Source of the DNA: Maniola hyperantus | Lineage: Eukaryota; Arthropoda; Insecta; Lepidoptera; Nymphalidae | Length of the DNA stretch: 64,000 bases | Assembly: GCF_902806685.2 (NCBI RefSeq) | Contig: NC_048545.1 | Location: forward strand, 3,459,852 to 3,523,851 | Direction of reading: 5' to 3' | In this document: piece after piece, positions 42,430 through 53,825 of the stretch | Layout: each line of letters opens with the position of its first letter | Numbering within the stretch: position 1 is the stretch's first letter | Translations under genes and position numbers: made by a program | The notes under the pieces: model-generated | The model's input: the letters and a program-made list of their open reading frames with translations, nothing else | Told to the model about the DNA's origin: nothing | Database searches by the model: none

Positions 42430-43060
42430 AACCCATCGTACAACATCAGCATGCTACAGAATACAACAACTATACTACAATCTAATCATAACTCTACTTA
42501 TTGACTACTAATTACAACAATACCACAAAATAAAACACGTCAACTTTATAAACATTTTAAGTTTCCAAATACTTTATACATAATATTTTATTTTCATTAA
42601 TTATATTTATCATGCTATAGCTGTAGGTACATTTTTATTTTAACAAGTTTTAATATTTAATATAGATTATAAAGAGTAGAATATTTTGTACGTTATTAAA
42701 TAACACAATTTTTTCTTCAACGATTTTTAAAATAAGTGAGAAAATAAAAAGTTTTGTTACTATCAAATACAAACTTCTGAAAATATTAAAAGAGTCAATC
42801 AGTAAGTAATACAATCAGTAAACATTTTTTTTAACTGAGCATTAGGTAGGCTTGCTAAAATATCGGAATGTTTGTAAAATAGATTACTAGAACACTCTTT
42901 ATAACGTAACATTAATAGCGTAACATGTTACCTATTGTAAATAAATAATTTAAATTTGAATTTGTCTGGGTAATAAATTTTAGACGGAAATGCAGCCAGG
43001 ATTCTAGGCACCATTCCACGCGGGCATGATCTGTACAGTAATTAAATAAAACTATCTATA
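42430..43060. other. AT-rich spacer between F9 and F10
   Basis: No exon or clear repeat. Confidence 0.4.
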
Positions 43061-43063
43061 AGT

Positions 43064-43069
43064 TTTATT
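43064..43069 (-). terminator. Candidate polyadenylation signal for F10
   Basis: Minus-strand AATAAA, about 160 bases after the second F10 stop and about 340 after the first. Confidence 0.4.
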
Positions 43070-43227
43070 GTACATTTAACATTTTCAACAAATAAATAAA
43101 ATGAACTTGTGACAATTCATGTATGGACAAAATACCAATAGTGACTCACTTAATATTTAAGACGATCAAGTATTAAGAGACGTTTTTCATATTTGGCTGT
43201 AAATGGCGTTACACTTCGTAATAGTCA

Positions 43228-43613
43228 CTACGAGTCCGTTCCACTGACGCCATTGGCCGTGACGTCATGCCTAGCTAATCTCTCACCGTAGAGTCGGAAT
43301 ATCTCGTACAAGTTGAGGTTGTTGAGGCCGTTGAGTCTGTTGGCGTCGTTGAGTCTGTTGACGTTGTTGAGCGGGCGCATACGTGGCAAGGACGCACGCG
43401 CATTTCCCGGTCAGCGTGGAGGATGGTTATGCTTCCCCTCCACTGCAATGACCTCTCGATGGTACGTCCTCAAAGTTGCCGGACATTGGTACCTATTTCT
43501 TGCTGCACAGTACCAGAGGACTTTAGGCTGGTTCCGGTAAGCGTTGTGAGGGCGATAGTAGTAACCGTCTAGAACCAGTTTCGGATAGCCTTTATCGCTC
43601 GGAATGACTTGCA
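43228..43613 (-). CDS. mod(mdg4): F10: FLYWCH exon with in-frame readthrough extension
   Basis: The acceptor TTAATACCATGTTGCAG (AG at 43614-43615), two bases, then 66 codons: VIPSDKGYPKLVLDGYYY, C35 (LWYCAARNRYQC), C43, H61-N-H63, PPR, and TGA at 43411-43413. Directly after that TGA, in the same frame, 60 further sense codons run to TAG at 43228: PGNARASLPRMRPLNNVNRL, NDANRLNGLNNLNLYEIFRL, YGERLARHDVTANGVSGTDS. The extension has a regular Asn-Leu repeat and codon use like a real protein. The stop context is TGA followed by C, known to be leaky. So the exon probably makes a short form (ending at 43411) and a longer readthrough form. A nonsense change in this allele is the alternative. Confidence 0.8.
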
Positions 43614-43649
43614 CTGCAACATGGTATTAATGTTAATTTTAATCACACG

Positions 43650-44085
43650 ACGATACTAATATTATCTTTACACAGAACTTAAAAAGAATCGTTAAGGTGG
43701 TCTATCAATTTAGTTTCGAGATTCATGTAAAACTGTCGCTGTGGGCGAATGAATCAAAATGACTTAGCAAAACTAGATCTCTAGATAGATACCGTAAAAA
43801 AACCGTACCATGAACAACACATCGGTACAAAATAAAATTATTCCAAATACCAGTAGATTTCTTAATTAGTACAGTTAATTAGTACAATAGTTAAAAACTA
43901 GAAATTAATTATATATATTCAAGATTTGAGGTTGAAAATGTAAACTACAATAATAGAGAAGATAATAAAATGATTCATTCGATTAAAAAATATAATTTTA
44001 ATAACTAAATAAAAAGAGCATATAATAGAGATTTCATACTTAAAATGGTGGGTTTGAATTATTTAACAGTTTAAAACAAAGCTTA
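43650..44085. other. AT-rich spacer
   Basis: No exon or clear repeat. Confidence 0.35.
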
Positions 44086-44089
44086 AAAA

Positions 44090-44595
44090 AAATTATTACA
44101 AAAAAAATAAAAACCGACTTCGTTACACAAACACTAAAAATTAAGTAAAACTAATTAATTAAACAAACATAATATATTCGGTAATAAATTAAATTATTTT
44201 TCAATTTTTAGTGTTTGTGTAACGAAGTCGGTTTTTATTTTTTTTGTAAAAAAATTTTATTTCACAATTTTTAGTGGCTCCATGGAATTATGCTATGACT
44301 GGTTAAAAATCTACTGTTTACTAAGCTATTACACTGATCGCGAGCAATTTACTCTTATCCGTTGAGGAGTTCCAGTATCTATCTTCGAATATGTTCATCA
44401 GATCTTCACCAAATTGAAATGGGACCAACTTTGAAGTATACCCTTTCAAACAAAAAAAGAATTTTCAAAATCGGTCCAGGCGTTTTCGAGTAATCGGGGA
44501 ACATACATAAAAAATAAAAAAAATAAAAAAATAAAAAATAAAAAGATTCCGACGAATTGAGAACCTCCTCCTTTTTTTGAAGTCGGTTAATTAGT
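44090..44595. mobile_element. AACCGACTTC element, third copy
   Basis: AAAACCGACTTCGTTACACAAACAC, its inverse, GGCTCCATGGAATTATGCTATGACTGG and GAGAACCTCCTCC...GAAGTCGGTTAA match 29175-29850 with an internal deletion. Confidence 0.75.
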
Positions 44596-44954
44596 AAAAA
44601 GGTGACAGTCCTACTTGTGTGCTTTGACAATTCAATCTGGCTCTTCACCGTCCCTACAGGACTACAGATGATCGTTCGATATAATAAATAATCAGGCCTA
44701 TAGAAAGCTGATTTGAAAACTATTAGATAAGCCGCACGCGCCTATAGACGCATTTTTTTAGTAATGTTGTTAAAGCTGTTTTACGCTGGAACAACAACAT
44801 GCAACAATGCGGCATATTACAAAATAGAAACATTAATTTTGCTATTTTAAGCAACAGTGGGCAGTCTATTATGCCGAGACAACATCGTGCTGTAGAATTT
44901 AATTATTACTGTACGTCAATCTGCCGACAATAATTAAATTATTCGTGCTAATTA

Positions 44955-45175
44955 GGGTTACTAAGCCTCCGCTGTCCGTCCGTCTGTCTGTCAGAAAGCT
45001 ATATCTTGTGAACCGTAATAGCTAGAGTTGTAATCTTCACAGAATGTATATTTCTATTGCCCCTATAACCACAAATTAAAAAAAAATTAAAATAGTCGCC
45101 ATGAAAATTAAAAAGTGTTATTTCTTGTACGATGGTACGGAATCCTTCGTGTGTGAGTCCGACTCGCACTTGACC
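44955..45175 (-). mobile_element. GGTTCCG-type repeat fragment
   Basis: CTGTCCGTCCGTCTGTCTGTCAG and GAGTCCGACTCGCACTTGACC; relative of 60555-61005, inverse. Confidence 0.55.
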
Positions 45176-45179
45176 AATT

Positions 45180-46145
45180 TGTTTTAAATTATTGTGCCAT
45201 GTCGCAATGTCGCACTATGTGGCTCTGGTGTAAATGAAGCTTTACGAACGTCAAGCACGAGAGTAGGTACAGCTTCATAGAATACCTACTGTTTTTGTTT
45301 GTAATGAGTAGGTAATGACCTATCTAGTGCGTAGTGCATGGAAATCGTTGCCCAGATTATAATTTAACTTATTCTCATGATACATTTGTATAGAATGACT
45401 ATATATATTCAGTTGAGCTTTTGACCGTTCTTAGATCATTCACGTAAGATACAAGTAATTACGCGCATACCACTCAACTTAATAGCTAGCAAGCGGGCTT
45501 GAATGATGAATCATGAACATCTATCTACATTTAGTACCGCTATAGTTCATTCGCGTTAGAAAATGATTAGTTGAAACGACTAACTTAATTTTCATACATA
45601 AGAGTATAGCCAATATTACGCCGTAATCCGTACTAGAAATGGACTCACGGAAACCAGCAGATATATATAGGCCGTGCATATACTATCGAAATTCCAACTA
45701 TAGATATTTTAGTTTTTCTTAGCTACCTGCGACCTAGAAAGCTGAAATTTGGCACAGAGGTTCCTTTTATAATATTAATAAGGAACGAGACCAGGTTTTT
45801 CAAAATTCTCACGGGATACGGAATAAAGAGGATTTATAGTTTGAAGCCGCGTGCGATCACTATTATATTATAATTATATCTTCTGATGTTTCATCATCGG
45901 AAATTAATTGATAAAATTACTTAATTTAGTACTTTACATTACTTAACACCTACTAATAACAATTTATTGTACTTTAAAAAATCTTATAACTAAAAGAAGA
46001 GCTCAAAAATTTCTTTATCACAATTTTTATTTGTTATATTCTACGAAGCTTTAAAAATAAAATATTATTGAACTGATCTTGATAAAATGTACCAAGTAAA
46101 TATATCTAAATGAATATAATATTACATACAAGCAATATATTCATA
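45180..46145. other. Unassigned stretch
   Basis: AT-rich; no exon supported. Confidence 0.35.
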
Positions 46146-46149
46146 GCGA

Positions 46150-46280
46150 CTAAGGCTGAGATCTACAGAGCGCACTTAAACTTTGCTCAGACTTAAGATT
46201 GAGTTAAAATGAGACAGATTTATGTGAGGGATGAGACTTAAGTCTAAGCAAAGTCAGAGTGCTCTCTATAGATTTCACCC
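46150..46280. mobile_element. Foldback element
   Basis: TCTACAGAGCGCACTTAAACTTTGCTCAGACTTAAG mirrors CTTAAGTCTAAGCAAAGTCAGAGTGCTCTCTATAGA. Confidence 0.7.
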
Positions 46281-46593
46281 TTAGACCTTTAATAAAACCT
46301 AACAAACGAAGTTTGATTGTTACTTGAATTTTAACTTAACCAATTAAACTGAATGTCATTATGTAGACATGCTCTAGAAACTAATATATTTGTCTGTGGT
46401 TTATCAGATTTCCGCAAATATATTATGTAGTTTCAAAGTTACTCAAAGATTTGTATGTAAATAGGTAAAGGTATAGCGCATAGCTGAATAGGCTCCTACG
46501 GTACTGGGGTTGGAACCTACACAGTTATGTGTATGCCTATACAATAATACCTTAACAATGGCCCCCTCTGTAACACAAGAGAGGGCTATCGAG

Positions 46594-46802
46594 CTATACA
46601 GTGTGGTTGTTACTCCGGCACCGATGCCTCAATTCCGAGAACACTAGCTTCTTGCCAATCGTGTGTATCCTTGCCCCACAGCCTCTAGCGCAGATCCATC
46701 GCCTTTTCATCTTGTAGCAAGCATCCAACTTGTACCAGAAACCGCCCATTTTCAGCAATTGGTCTTCATCCTGGAGGTGATTGCTTCCCGAAGGTGATAG
46801 TA
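46594..46802 (-). CDS. mod(mdg4): F11: short FLYWCH-type exon with H-x-C ending
   Basis: This exon has no ATG at its beginning and is easy to miss. The acceptor CAATGCTATCTCAACGCAG has its AG at 46803-46804. Two bases and 68 codons lead to TAG at 46594. It reads LSPSGSNHLQDEDQLLKMGG, FWYKLDACYK, then C37 (RRWICARGC) and C41 with a tight C-x3-C, GARIHTIGKKLVFSELRH, and H59-R-C61, followed by RSNNHTV. The shape FWYKL ... RRWIC ... LVFSEL is clearly FLYWCH. The second His is replaced by Cys, as in F13 and F14, giving a C2HC set; H66 might assist. Confidence 0.75.
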
Positions 46803-46969
46803 CTGCGTTGAGATAGCATTGAAAAGGGAATTAAAGAGTAAAATTTAATAAGACGGAAAAAAAACTTGGGGTCTTGACAAAATCAATTTTCCCAAAACGA
46901 GGACAAATTGCGTATATATTTATTGCGTGATAAGCTTACGCTTGATATAATCATGCTTTAAAAACAATG

Positions 46970-47240
46970 ATGAGGTCGAGATTCAAGCGTGCTTGCCTAG
47001 AAGATGCCTAGTCACTCCTGCTTTAAAGGTAGATTTTTGTTACCTTTGATGTCGTCCTATACAATTTGATCTTAGGTATACCTTAGCTTAGAATCTAACC
47101 TAAAGTATATATATGACCAGATTGGTTAAGGCTTAGATGAAAGAAGGAAAATGGATTTCGTCTGGAAGTTGCTGTAGATGATAGATATGATATGATGATT
47201 GCTAGTAGAAGATGCTGTAATCGATAATAATATTAGATGA
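46970..47240. mobile_element. LINE-like repeat fragment and spacer
   Basis: AGCGTGCTTGCCTAGAAGATGCCTAGTCACTCC belongs to the repeat at 21425-21790; the rest is unassigned. Confidence 0.4.
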
Positions 47241-47424
47241 AAAAGCACATTTTCTCATTACTCGTTGGCAATCAAAATGTTCAAGTTTTCTTGCAACTTT
47301 TTTATGTTTTTGGCTTCACTACATCGCCCGTGCATCGGCACGTTGGCCACGGTTTCAACAGCGTCAAAGTTTTTCCATTGAAGTATTTTAAGGGCGCCTT
47401 GAAATTTGCACCAATTTGGGCTAG

Positions 47425-47638
47425 CGAAACGCTACAATGAACGGCTTCTGATGCATCCGAATCCACTAGCCACCAGGCTCTTAATTGAGGACTACCCGAG
47501 ACGCCTAAAGAGGAAATGTATTCTCGACCTCGCTTCTTGATAGGCAATAAAGAGTTGAGTGCTAGCTCCCTTACCTTATTTGCTAAAATCCTCGGACTGA
47601 TCGCAAATAACAAAATTTAAAAAAAAAAAAAAAAAAAA
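47425..47638 (+). mobile_element. Jockey-type LINE 3' end with poly-A
   Basis: The plus frame reads RYNERLLMHPNPLATRLLIE, then DYPRRLKRKCILDLAS and stop at about 47540. HPNPLA followed by RRLKR...LDL is the usual end of Jockey-like reverse-transcriptase proteins. A 22-base poly-A closes it at 47617-47638. The minus-strand frame across it is a shadow. Confidence 0.8.
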
Positions 47639-47639
47639 T

Positions 47640-47725
47640 TGCATCAAAGCGGCGCGGCGCGCAGAGGCAGCGCGGCAGGCGCGCTGCTGTCGCTATGATC
47701 GAGCATTACAGAGTTGTATAGGTAT
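47640..47725. other. Short GC-rich patch
   Basis: GCGGCGCGGCGCGCAGAGGCAGCGCGGCAGGCGCGC directly follows the LINE poly-A. No exon in the shared phase could be made of it. Confidence 0.4.
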
Positions 47726-47871
47726 TTACTGATGCGCGCCCTAAAACACCGATTTTCAATCTTGATTTAATCAATTCCTGTTTTAACCAACCCTGCTTTT
47801 AATTATGTATCTTTATTTATCTATCTTACTTTGGTTAAAGTTTTTGCTCTATGTCTAATGTTGTAATCACT

Positions 47872-48085
47872 ACCCATATTATAAATGCGAAAGTGTGTTT
47901 GTTTGTTGGTTTGTCTTTCAATCAGGTCGCAATGGAGCAACGGATCGACGTAATTTTGTGCATGGGTATAGTTAAAGACCTGGAGAGTGACATAGGTTAC
48001 TTTTTATCCCAGAAAATCAAAGAGTTCCCACGTGATTTTTAAAAATCTAAATCCACATGGACGAAATCGCGGGCATCAGCTAGTT
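47872..48085 (+). mobile_element. Lep1 Helitron-like element
   Basis: CCCATATTATAAATGCGAAAGTGTGTTTG to GGACGAAATCGCGGGCATCAGCTAGT. Confidence 0.82.
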
Positions 48086-48589
48086 TTGTAATAATAATTA
48101 TACTCTCTTTCAAAAGTTTCATGATGATATTCAACCACTTTTTTCTCTCGAACTCGAATACTACCTACTATAAATATACTTTTTTAACTCTCTTTCGCTG
48201 TAAAGTATACATAAAATGAAAAAAAAAAATTTCAAAGTAAGTAATGTTAAATTATTTTCCTTCTTTTTAGCAATAACTATTACTTAACTGGTTTTTTTTT
48301 TCTAAAAACTTCAGTCTTCTTATCAATAAAGTCTAAAATCTAAGGTTGCCTTTAATGGCTTCAAATAAAAAAAATCATGAATACCATTGATTTATGAAAC
48401 ATAAACAAAAATGTTGCCGCATTACATGTCCACAGTATAATATAGGTAAACTGTACATAATACAAAAAGGAACAATTTTATTAAATAAATAGGGACACAT
48501 CCATGAATTGCGTGGTACATAACTTTTCTTTTTAATCTACCATCCTAAGGTCTGATCAGATGATAAATGCGAATAATAATAAATAATCA

Positions 48590-48738
48590 GCCCCCCCCCA
48601 ATTGTGTACGAAAAACGTAATTCATCGTTATCGTAATCGTCAACAAATTCTGCCCTTTGATTGGCTGTGAAAAAATGTAAACAGCGAATCAACCAATTCA
48701 AAGGGCAGAATATTTCTTACACACTCGGGGGTCTGATA
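48590..48738. mobile_element. MITE (CCCCCCCAATTGTGTACGAA termini)
   Basis: Outer arms AGCCCCCCCCCAATTGTGTACG / ACACACTCGGGGGTCT and inner arms ATTCTGCCCTTTGA / TCAAAGGGCAGAAT. Confidence 0.75.
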
Positions 48739-48879
48739 GGTACATCAGTTTTGCTTGGACTTCGATCTGTCCCGTTTAGTAAGCTACTAATTTTTGAAAA
48801 AAAAGACTAAAGACACTTAAAAGTTAATAAATAAAATAACCTAATAATTGTATCCATTGAAGCTTTTCATTAATACTAG

Positions 48880-49075
48880 CAAAGCACGTTTGCCAAGAAG
48901 ATGCCTATTGACAGAGCCTTGAGGGTATTTACTTATTTAGGTTACACGTGGCAAGAAACACGGATGTCGAAAGGTCGCACGTACCTTAGCGGTTCGTATC
49001 GGACCATCCATCAGACATAAAGGTTAAAGGCATCTTTACAAACATAAGGGTTAAAGGCATCTTTACAAAGATGTA
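48880..49075. repeat. LINE-like fragment and a short tandem duplication
   Basis: AGCACGTTTGCCAAGAAGATGCCTATTGAC belongs to the 21425 repeat. At 49017-49072 the unit GGTTAAAGGCATCTTTACAAA occurs twice. Confidence 0.55.
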
Positions 49076-49142
49076 TTTAACTCATATGAGAATAACTCCA
49101 ATAAAATTCAGAATAGTAACGCAATTCATGGATGCGCCCTCC

Positions 49143-49183
49143 TTTGTACTGTTGATCTAAAAAAAATAGATCAACAGTACAAA
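49143..49183. repeat. Perfect 17-bp hairpin with A7 loop
   Basis: TTTGTACTGTTGATCTA, AAAAAAA, TAGATCAACAGTACAAA. Confidence 0.95.
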
Positions 49184-49445
49184 TTAGAAAGTGTAAAGAA
49201 AATTATATAAAGTTTAAAATAGTTGTTTTTGAAACCGTAGTGCAAATCAGTTGTATTCAAAACTTTAACTGAACTTAATTGACAGGACTATTACATAAAA
49301 TTGTAGTAATTTAATGAAATTTCTAATAGATATTTAAATTTTTAATTTTAACTGTGTTAAACAAGTTAAACTGTTGACTAAATTGACGTTTCGATAGTTT
49401 TTGTGCGGGAAACCAGTCAGGTTTAAAATAAACACGAGTTCAACA

Positions 49446-49612
49446 AGGTGAGAAAACTTGCATGCTTGAAACGTTTTCGAAGGTGTATGAAGTCTGCCAA
49501 TCCGCACTTGGCCAACGTGGTGGACTATTGCCTAAACTCTTCTCATTCTGAGAGAAGACAAGTACTCAATAGTGAGCCGACAAGGGTTGAGATGATGATG
49601 ATGATGATGAAG
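49446..49612 (+). mobile_element. SINE 3' fragment (3370 family)
   Basis: GAAGGTGTATGAAGTCTGCCAATCCGCACTTGG to CTCATTCTGAGAGAAGACAAG and a GATGATGATGATGATG tail. Confidence 0.75.
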
Positions 49613-50099
49613 CGTCCAACGCTTGTTTAAGTTTCTTGTGATAAGGCAGTAAACGTCTGACTTAATTACGGCATTTCGTCAAATGTCGAAAATCGAATAT
49701 TTAAGAACCTCTTAACTTTTAAGAGATGTTTCAGTACAACTTATTTCAGTTAAAGTTTTGTTTACAAAAGCACTAGCGTCATTAACTTCTGCAAGTAATT
49801 AATTTTAATCACAAATATATAATATAATACAATATACAAAATTACAGAATTTATACTTCGAGTACCACATTAAAGCAAGTAAAAAGAAGTCTTTATATAA
49901 ATAACTATAAGTACGGTAGTATCTACGTAACTCACAGATATAAGACTCTAATATAAAAACTATTGCCCGTTTATAAATTTTTATTAAGCTGGTATACATT
50001 AAATCTACTTTGCTGAGATTATGTAACTTTTGACAGGAATGCTATTGTATTGGTCAAATCGATTCGGAATCGAAATTGGTGCCAAAGCCTACAGACAAA

Positions 50100-50303
50100 A
50101 TAATAACAGCCTCTTTTCCGTTTATCCACAATAAAACAGCCACCCTAGGCCCTAGGGTGTATACTCGGAAAAGTATGTCTGTCTATCCACCCCGGACTAA
50201 AAAAAAAATTACATATGCCACCCAGGGTGGAAGATGGACACACGTTTCCAAGTATACACCTCGAGGGTGGTTGCTTTAGGGTGGATAAACGGAAGAAGCT
50301 GCC
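50100..50303. mobile_element. MITE (CGTTTATCCAC termini)
   Basis: TTCCGTTTATCCAC...GCCACCCTAGG...GGTGTATACT mirrors AGTATACACC...GGGTGG...GTGGATAAACGGAA. The frame inside is not a gene. Confidence 0.8.
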
Positions 50304-50309
50304 TCTACA

Positions 50310-51180
50310 TTCTGTAATTTTTGATAGTACCTATTTATTTATTTTATTTATTTTTATTATTCATGTACCAAAAATTGTAGTTACAAAGTAATAATAAATT
50401 AAGTTACATCGGAAATGCTTATCTCTAAACAGAGATTTCTTCCAGCTTCCCATTCAAGGTTGTGAGTAAGGCGTATCAAGAAGTGGAATAGGTCTACGGT
50501 ACTAGAATCTAATAAACTACATAAATATCTTATAATAAATACCCAAATCAACTTATATACAATAATTATACTTATCATAAATAATTATATACATAATATA
50601 TGAAAAATATAAATACATATAATATATAAAATACTCTATATTAATGATAGTATCGTTGTGTTGCAATATTTTTTCATCATTCAGATATCATGGTGATTTT
50701 GATGATCTTATCAAGGTAATAATGATAAGAAGTTGTTCCAAAATTATGAACTTATATTAATTAATACAATTATATATGATTATATTCAATTATAGAGTAA
50801 ATTATTTTTTTATATAAATATATTTAATAAAATTTAAATATTTAAAATACATGCCCATAAATATGAATATGTAATTGTAATTAAACTTTTGTATTTATTT
50901 ATTATTTAAACCATTCTTATATAGTCTTATCAGTTATTTTCCAGCAAAACAATCAGCACTGATATTGTTTGCTATTTGCTTACATGATAAGATCACCAAT
51001 GATCAAAAGTTACTTAATCATCACAATTTGTTATTACCAGTGATGTAACAAAATATGTATTAAATAATTTACATTAAATGTGAATATTTTAAATTAGGTT
51101 TTAAACATGAGTTTTTTTAGTTAAATGGTTTCACTCACAATATCAATTAATAATCGCAAGGTCCTTCATCCCCCCGGTTT
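50310..51180. other. Very AT-rich stretch
   Basis: TATTTATTTATTT and ATAATATATAAAATA runs; no exon or element recognised. Confidence 0.5.
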
Positions 51181-51239
51181 CGATTGACATTGGTACTGAT
51201 TCTTCTTCTTCTTCTTATTTTGCTCTATGGCTTTTATTA

Positions 51240-51560
51240 GTTGGTACTGATTCCGATCACAACTAAATTTTAGAGTGTTCGCATCCATTTCTTACCAATG
51301 TTATGAAAAGGTCTTACCAATGTGTGTCTGAACACAGTGTGACAGTTTTAAATTTAATTTAGAACTGTCAAACTTCGTGACTTTAGCTGCCAGTCGCGAG
51401 CCTTTGTATAAATTTGTGGCGTGGACTAAATTGTTTTTCATTTTAAATTCATGTTCCGTCCTTTTTTAGCAATGTTAAAAAGAAAGAAATGAGATACTCT
51501 GAATTTAGTATAGAGAAAAACAAGAGAATTAGTTTAGAGATTGTATGCAACAGAATTAGC
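51240..51560. mobile_element. MITE-like element, inverted relative of 15775-16064
   Basis: TTGGTACTGATTCCGATCACAACTAAATTTTAGAGTG, AACTGTCAAACTTCG, GCTGCCAGTCGCGAGCC and GCAATGTTAAAAAG. Confidence 0.65.
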
Positions 51561-52079
51561 CAAAATGTCGCGTTTTTTTTATTCAATCTTTTTACTGTTT
51601 CTTCTAATAATACTGTTTCTACGTGCGTTTCAGTTGCCTTTTTACTTATTTAAGATACATAATTTTATAATTATAATAAGTCAGTATTAAAGAAATTTTA
51701 GCATTATGATTTTTCGTTACATCACTAATAGCATACAGTATTTAAATACTACATCTCTACACCTAGTTACAAATCATAAATTCCTATTATTGGAGTATTT
51801 TATAACATTGTCTATCAGTCGTGCCGCACCCTACGCTGCGGTCATAAAATTTTGTAAAAAAGCTTCAACAAGACGGCTACACTATCATTAAAGCTATATT
51901 TTGTATACATATCTTCTAAACATTTTTTTGGTAAGAGAATATTGCACACAAGTGGTATACATAGATTATACATTACATTTTTTATACAATTCGCGTCATG
52001 AAAGTTGAAAAATGCACATTTTCGGTATGCTAGGTTAAAATTACGTTGTACTTCGCTGAGAATTTTAATTATTAACGTC

Positions 52080-52690
52080 TTCTAGCATACGCACATGGAG
52101 ATGGCATTTAGCGCCGCCGCATTTACCCACAATTGCATTGGTTGTGACTTGTCACGAACCGCGTGCGAGTGACTACGTTTAAAACATTAACGGCGTTATA
52201 TCGGACTACACATTTTGTTGATTTTACTGTATGATTCCACTATCCCGATATTTCATTCGGCGAATGATTTCGGGCAAATTTTAAGACAGTTAGGCATTCG
52301 ACAAACCAACTGGCTACTTTATTTGGGATACGGCGAATATTTTGAGTTTTGCGAATTTCTAAATGAGTTTGGCAAATCATTCGACCAGCAGTCGCGGCAT
52401 TCTATGACAGCGAATAGTGTATTAGATATACTCCGGAAAAACACTTCCCGCGGGATTAAAAAAACCTATATTTGCGCCAACCATTCGGATTAGCGCGAAT
52501 GTGCGGAACGACACGATTACCGCCGGCCGGGCAATTCGCGGTATCAACGAATCATTTGCCGAATCCCGATAGTTAAGCTACACCATGAGAAATGCGGAGT
52601 TTTTACTACGCCATAAGTTTCAATCGTAGGCACTCACACGCATCTTGTGACAACCAACACCTGCAAGGCGCTACACTGGGGCTTAGAATT
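52080..52690. mobile_element. Outer inverted-repeat element with a nested TIR element
   Basis: GGTTGTGACTTGTCACGAACCGCGTGCGAGTGACTACG near 52138 mirrors CGTAGGCACTCACACGCATCTTGTGACAACC near 52627. Inside lies a second element (52225-52580). Confidence 0.65.
52225..52580. mobile_element. Nested TIR element rich in ATTCGG/CGAAT
   Basis: CCACTATCCCGATATTTCATTCGGCGAATGATT mirrors AATCATTTGCCGAATCCCGATAGTTAAG. The 92-codon plus frame inside (52215-52493) arises from these palindromic motifs and is not called. Confidence 0.65.
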
Positions 52691-53385
52691 GAAAAAAGCG
52701 CAGTTTCAGCTTTCTTCACGGGAATTTTGAGATTCCAATGTCTAATATTACATTTTAGCCACTAAGGCAATTGGTACAAGGCGACCGAAGGGCGTCTAAA
52801 CTTCTAATTATTGTTTTTATACATATATTATTAAAAATAGTATACCCACAAAGCGTGTTCTATTTAGAAAAGTCTAAACGCTATAGATTCTAGTAACAAG
52901 TAAGTAAAAATAATAATAAAAATATAAAAATAAAATGTAAATAATTCTTAGCTTTGGCATAAATCTACTTAGGCAGTCTTTCAGAAATACATGATCAAGA
53001 TGAATTTCGTTTAAGTTAGTTACTCCACACTTTAGTATATAAGTTATTTTTATACCAAATAATTTGATTAAAAGAAATTATACCAAATATTTTTTTTTGC
53101 AAAAAAACTTCAATGAAATGAATCGTTTGTTTTTGAAGGAATACCGTACATTAAAAATTGTCTTTGTTCTAACCATTAGTTTAGTATGAAGTACTTAACT
53201 TCAACAATTCACCTCAAAACATCAAAAACCAAAAATACATTAGAGAATCAGGTTCCAAATAAACTCTACAAGAAGGTATAGGATACATGTATCCAGCACC
53301 TTACATAAAGGTGTTTAACGACTCTCCAAGAACGCAGTTAATGCCTGCTATCCAACAGACCACGTACCAGGAGGTCGCGCCAGGC
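52690..53385. other. AT-rich spacer downstream of F12
   Basis: No repeat or exon recognised. Directly after the F12 stop the same frame stays open for 15 codons (AWRDLLVRGLLDSRH) before TAA; this is too short to interpret. Confidence 0.35.
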
Positions 53386-53738
53386 CTAGAGGAACAGGGC
53401 AGCATGAGGTGCTGCAGGCACTGAGACCGCTGGACTAGCAACTACAGTACGTGGAGCACAACTCTTCACAATCTTATACTTCCCCATAGGATCTACTTCG
53501 AACCTTCTAGACTCGTGCTTAGCTGGGTTATACGTAGCTGGGTGGTTGTGGGAGCCTCGGAAGTAGACCAGCCGTCCATCCCTTAGACATAAAGCCACTT
53601 GACACCTCTCAGCCTTTTGATAGGAACGGGCGCATCTCCAAGTTACCCGTCGAGGATGGGAACCTCCGTCTTCATAAAAAATATGGCCGTCTGCTACTAA
53701 ATGCAAGCCTCCTCGAGCTGACCGTATGTAAAACCATC
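53386..53738 (-). CDS. mod(mdg4): F12: FLYWCH zinc-finger alternative terminal exon, long tail
   Basis: The acceptor GTTGTGTATTGTTGCAG has its AG at 53739-53740. Two bases and 116 codons lead to TAG. The domain: WFYIRSARGGLHLVADGHIF, C35 (TWRCARSYQKAERC), C45 with a nine-residue gap that is the widest in the array, then LVYFRGSHNH with H63 and H65. A 51-residue tail follows (FEVDPMGKYKIVKSCAPRTV, then Ala/Pro/Val-rich). An ATG upstream in the frame is intronic. GC-rich relative to its flanks. Confidence 0.87.
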
Positions 53739-53825
53739 CTGCAACAATACACAACCTTTGCTATATGATTTGGGGCCTTTGATTTTGCGGTACGCATCAT
53801 GAAAGTTGAGCTAGACAGTTTATAC

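Noticed and set aside
47302..47613. 103-codon minus-strand frame.
   Set aside because: The plus strand carries the Jockey-type LINE end with poly-A, so this is its antisense shadow.
52215..52493. 92-codon plus-strand frame.
   Set aside because: It arises from palindromic ATTCG motifs inside a TIR element.
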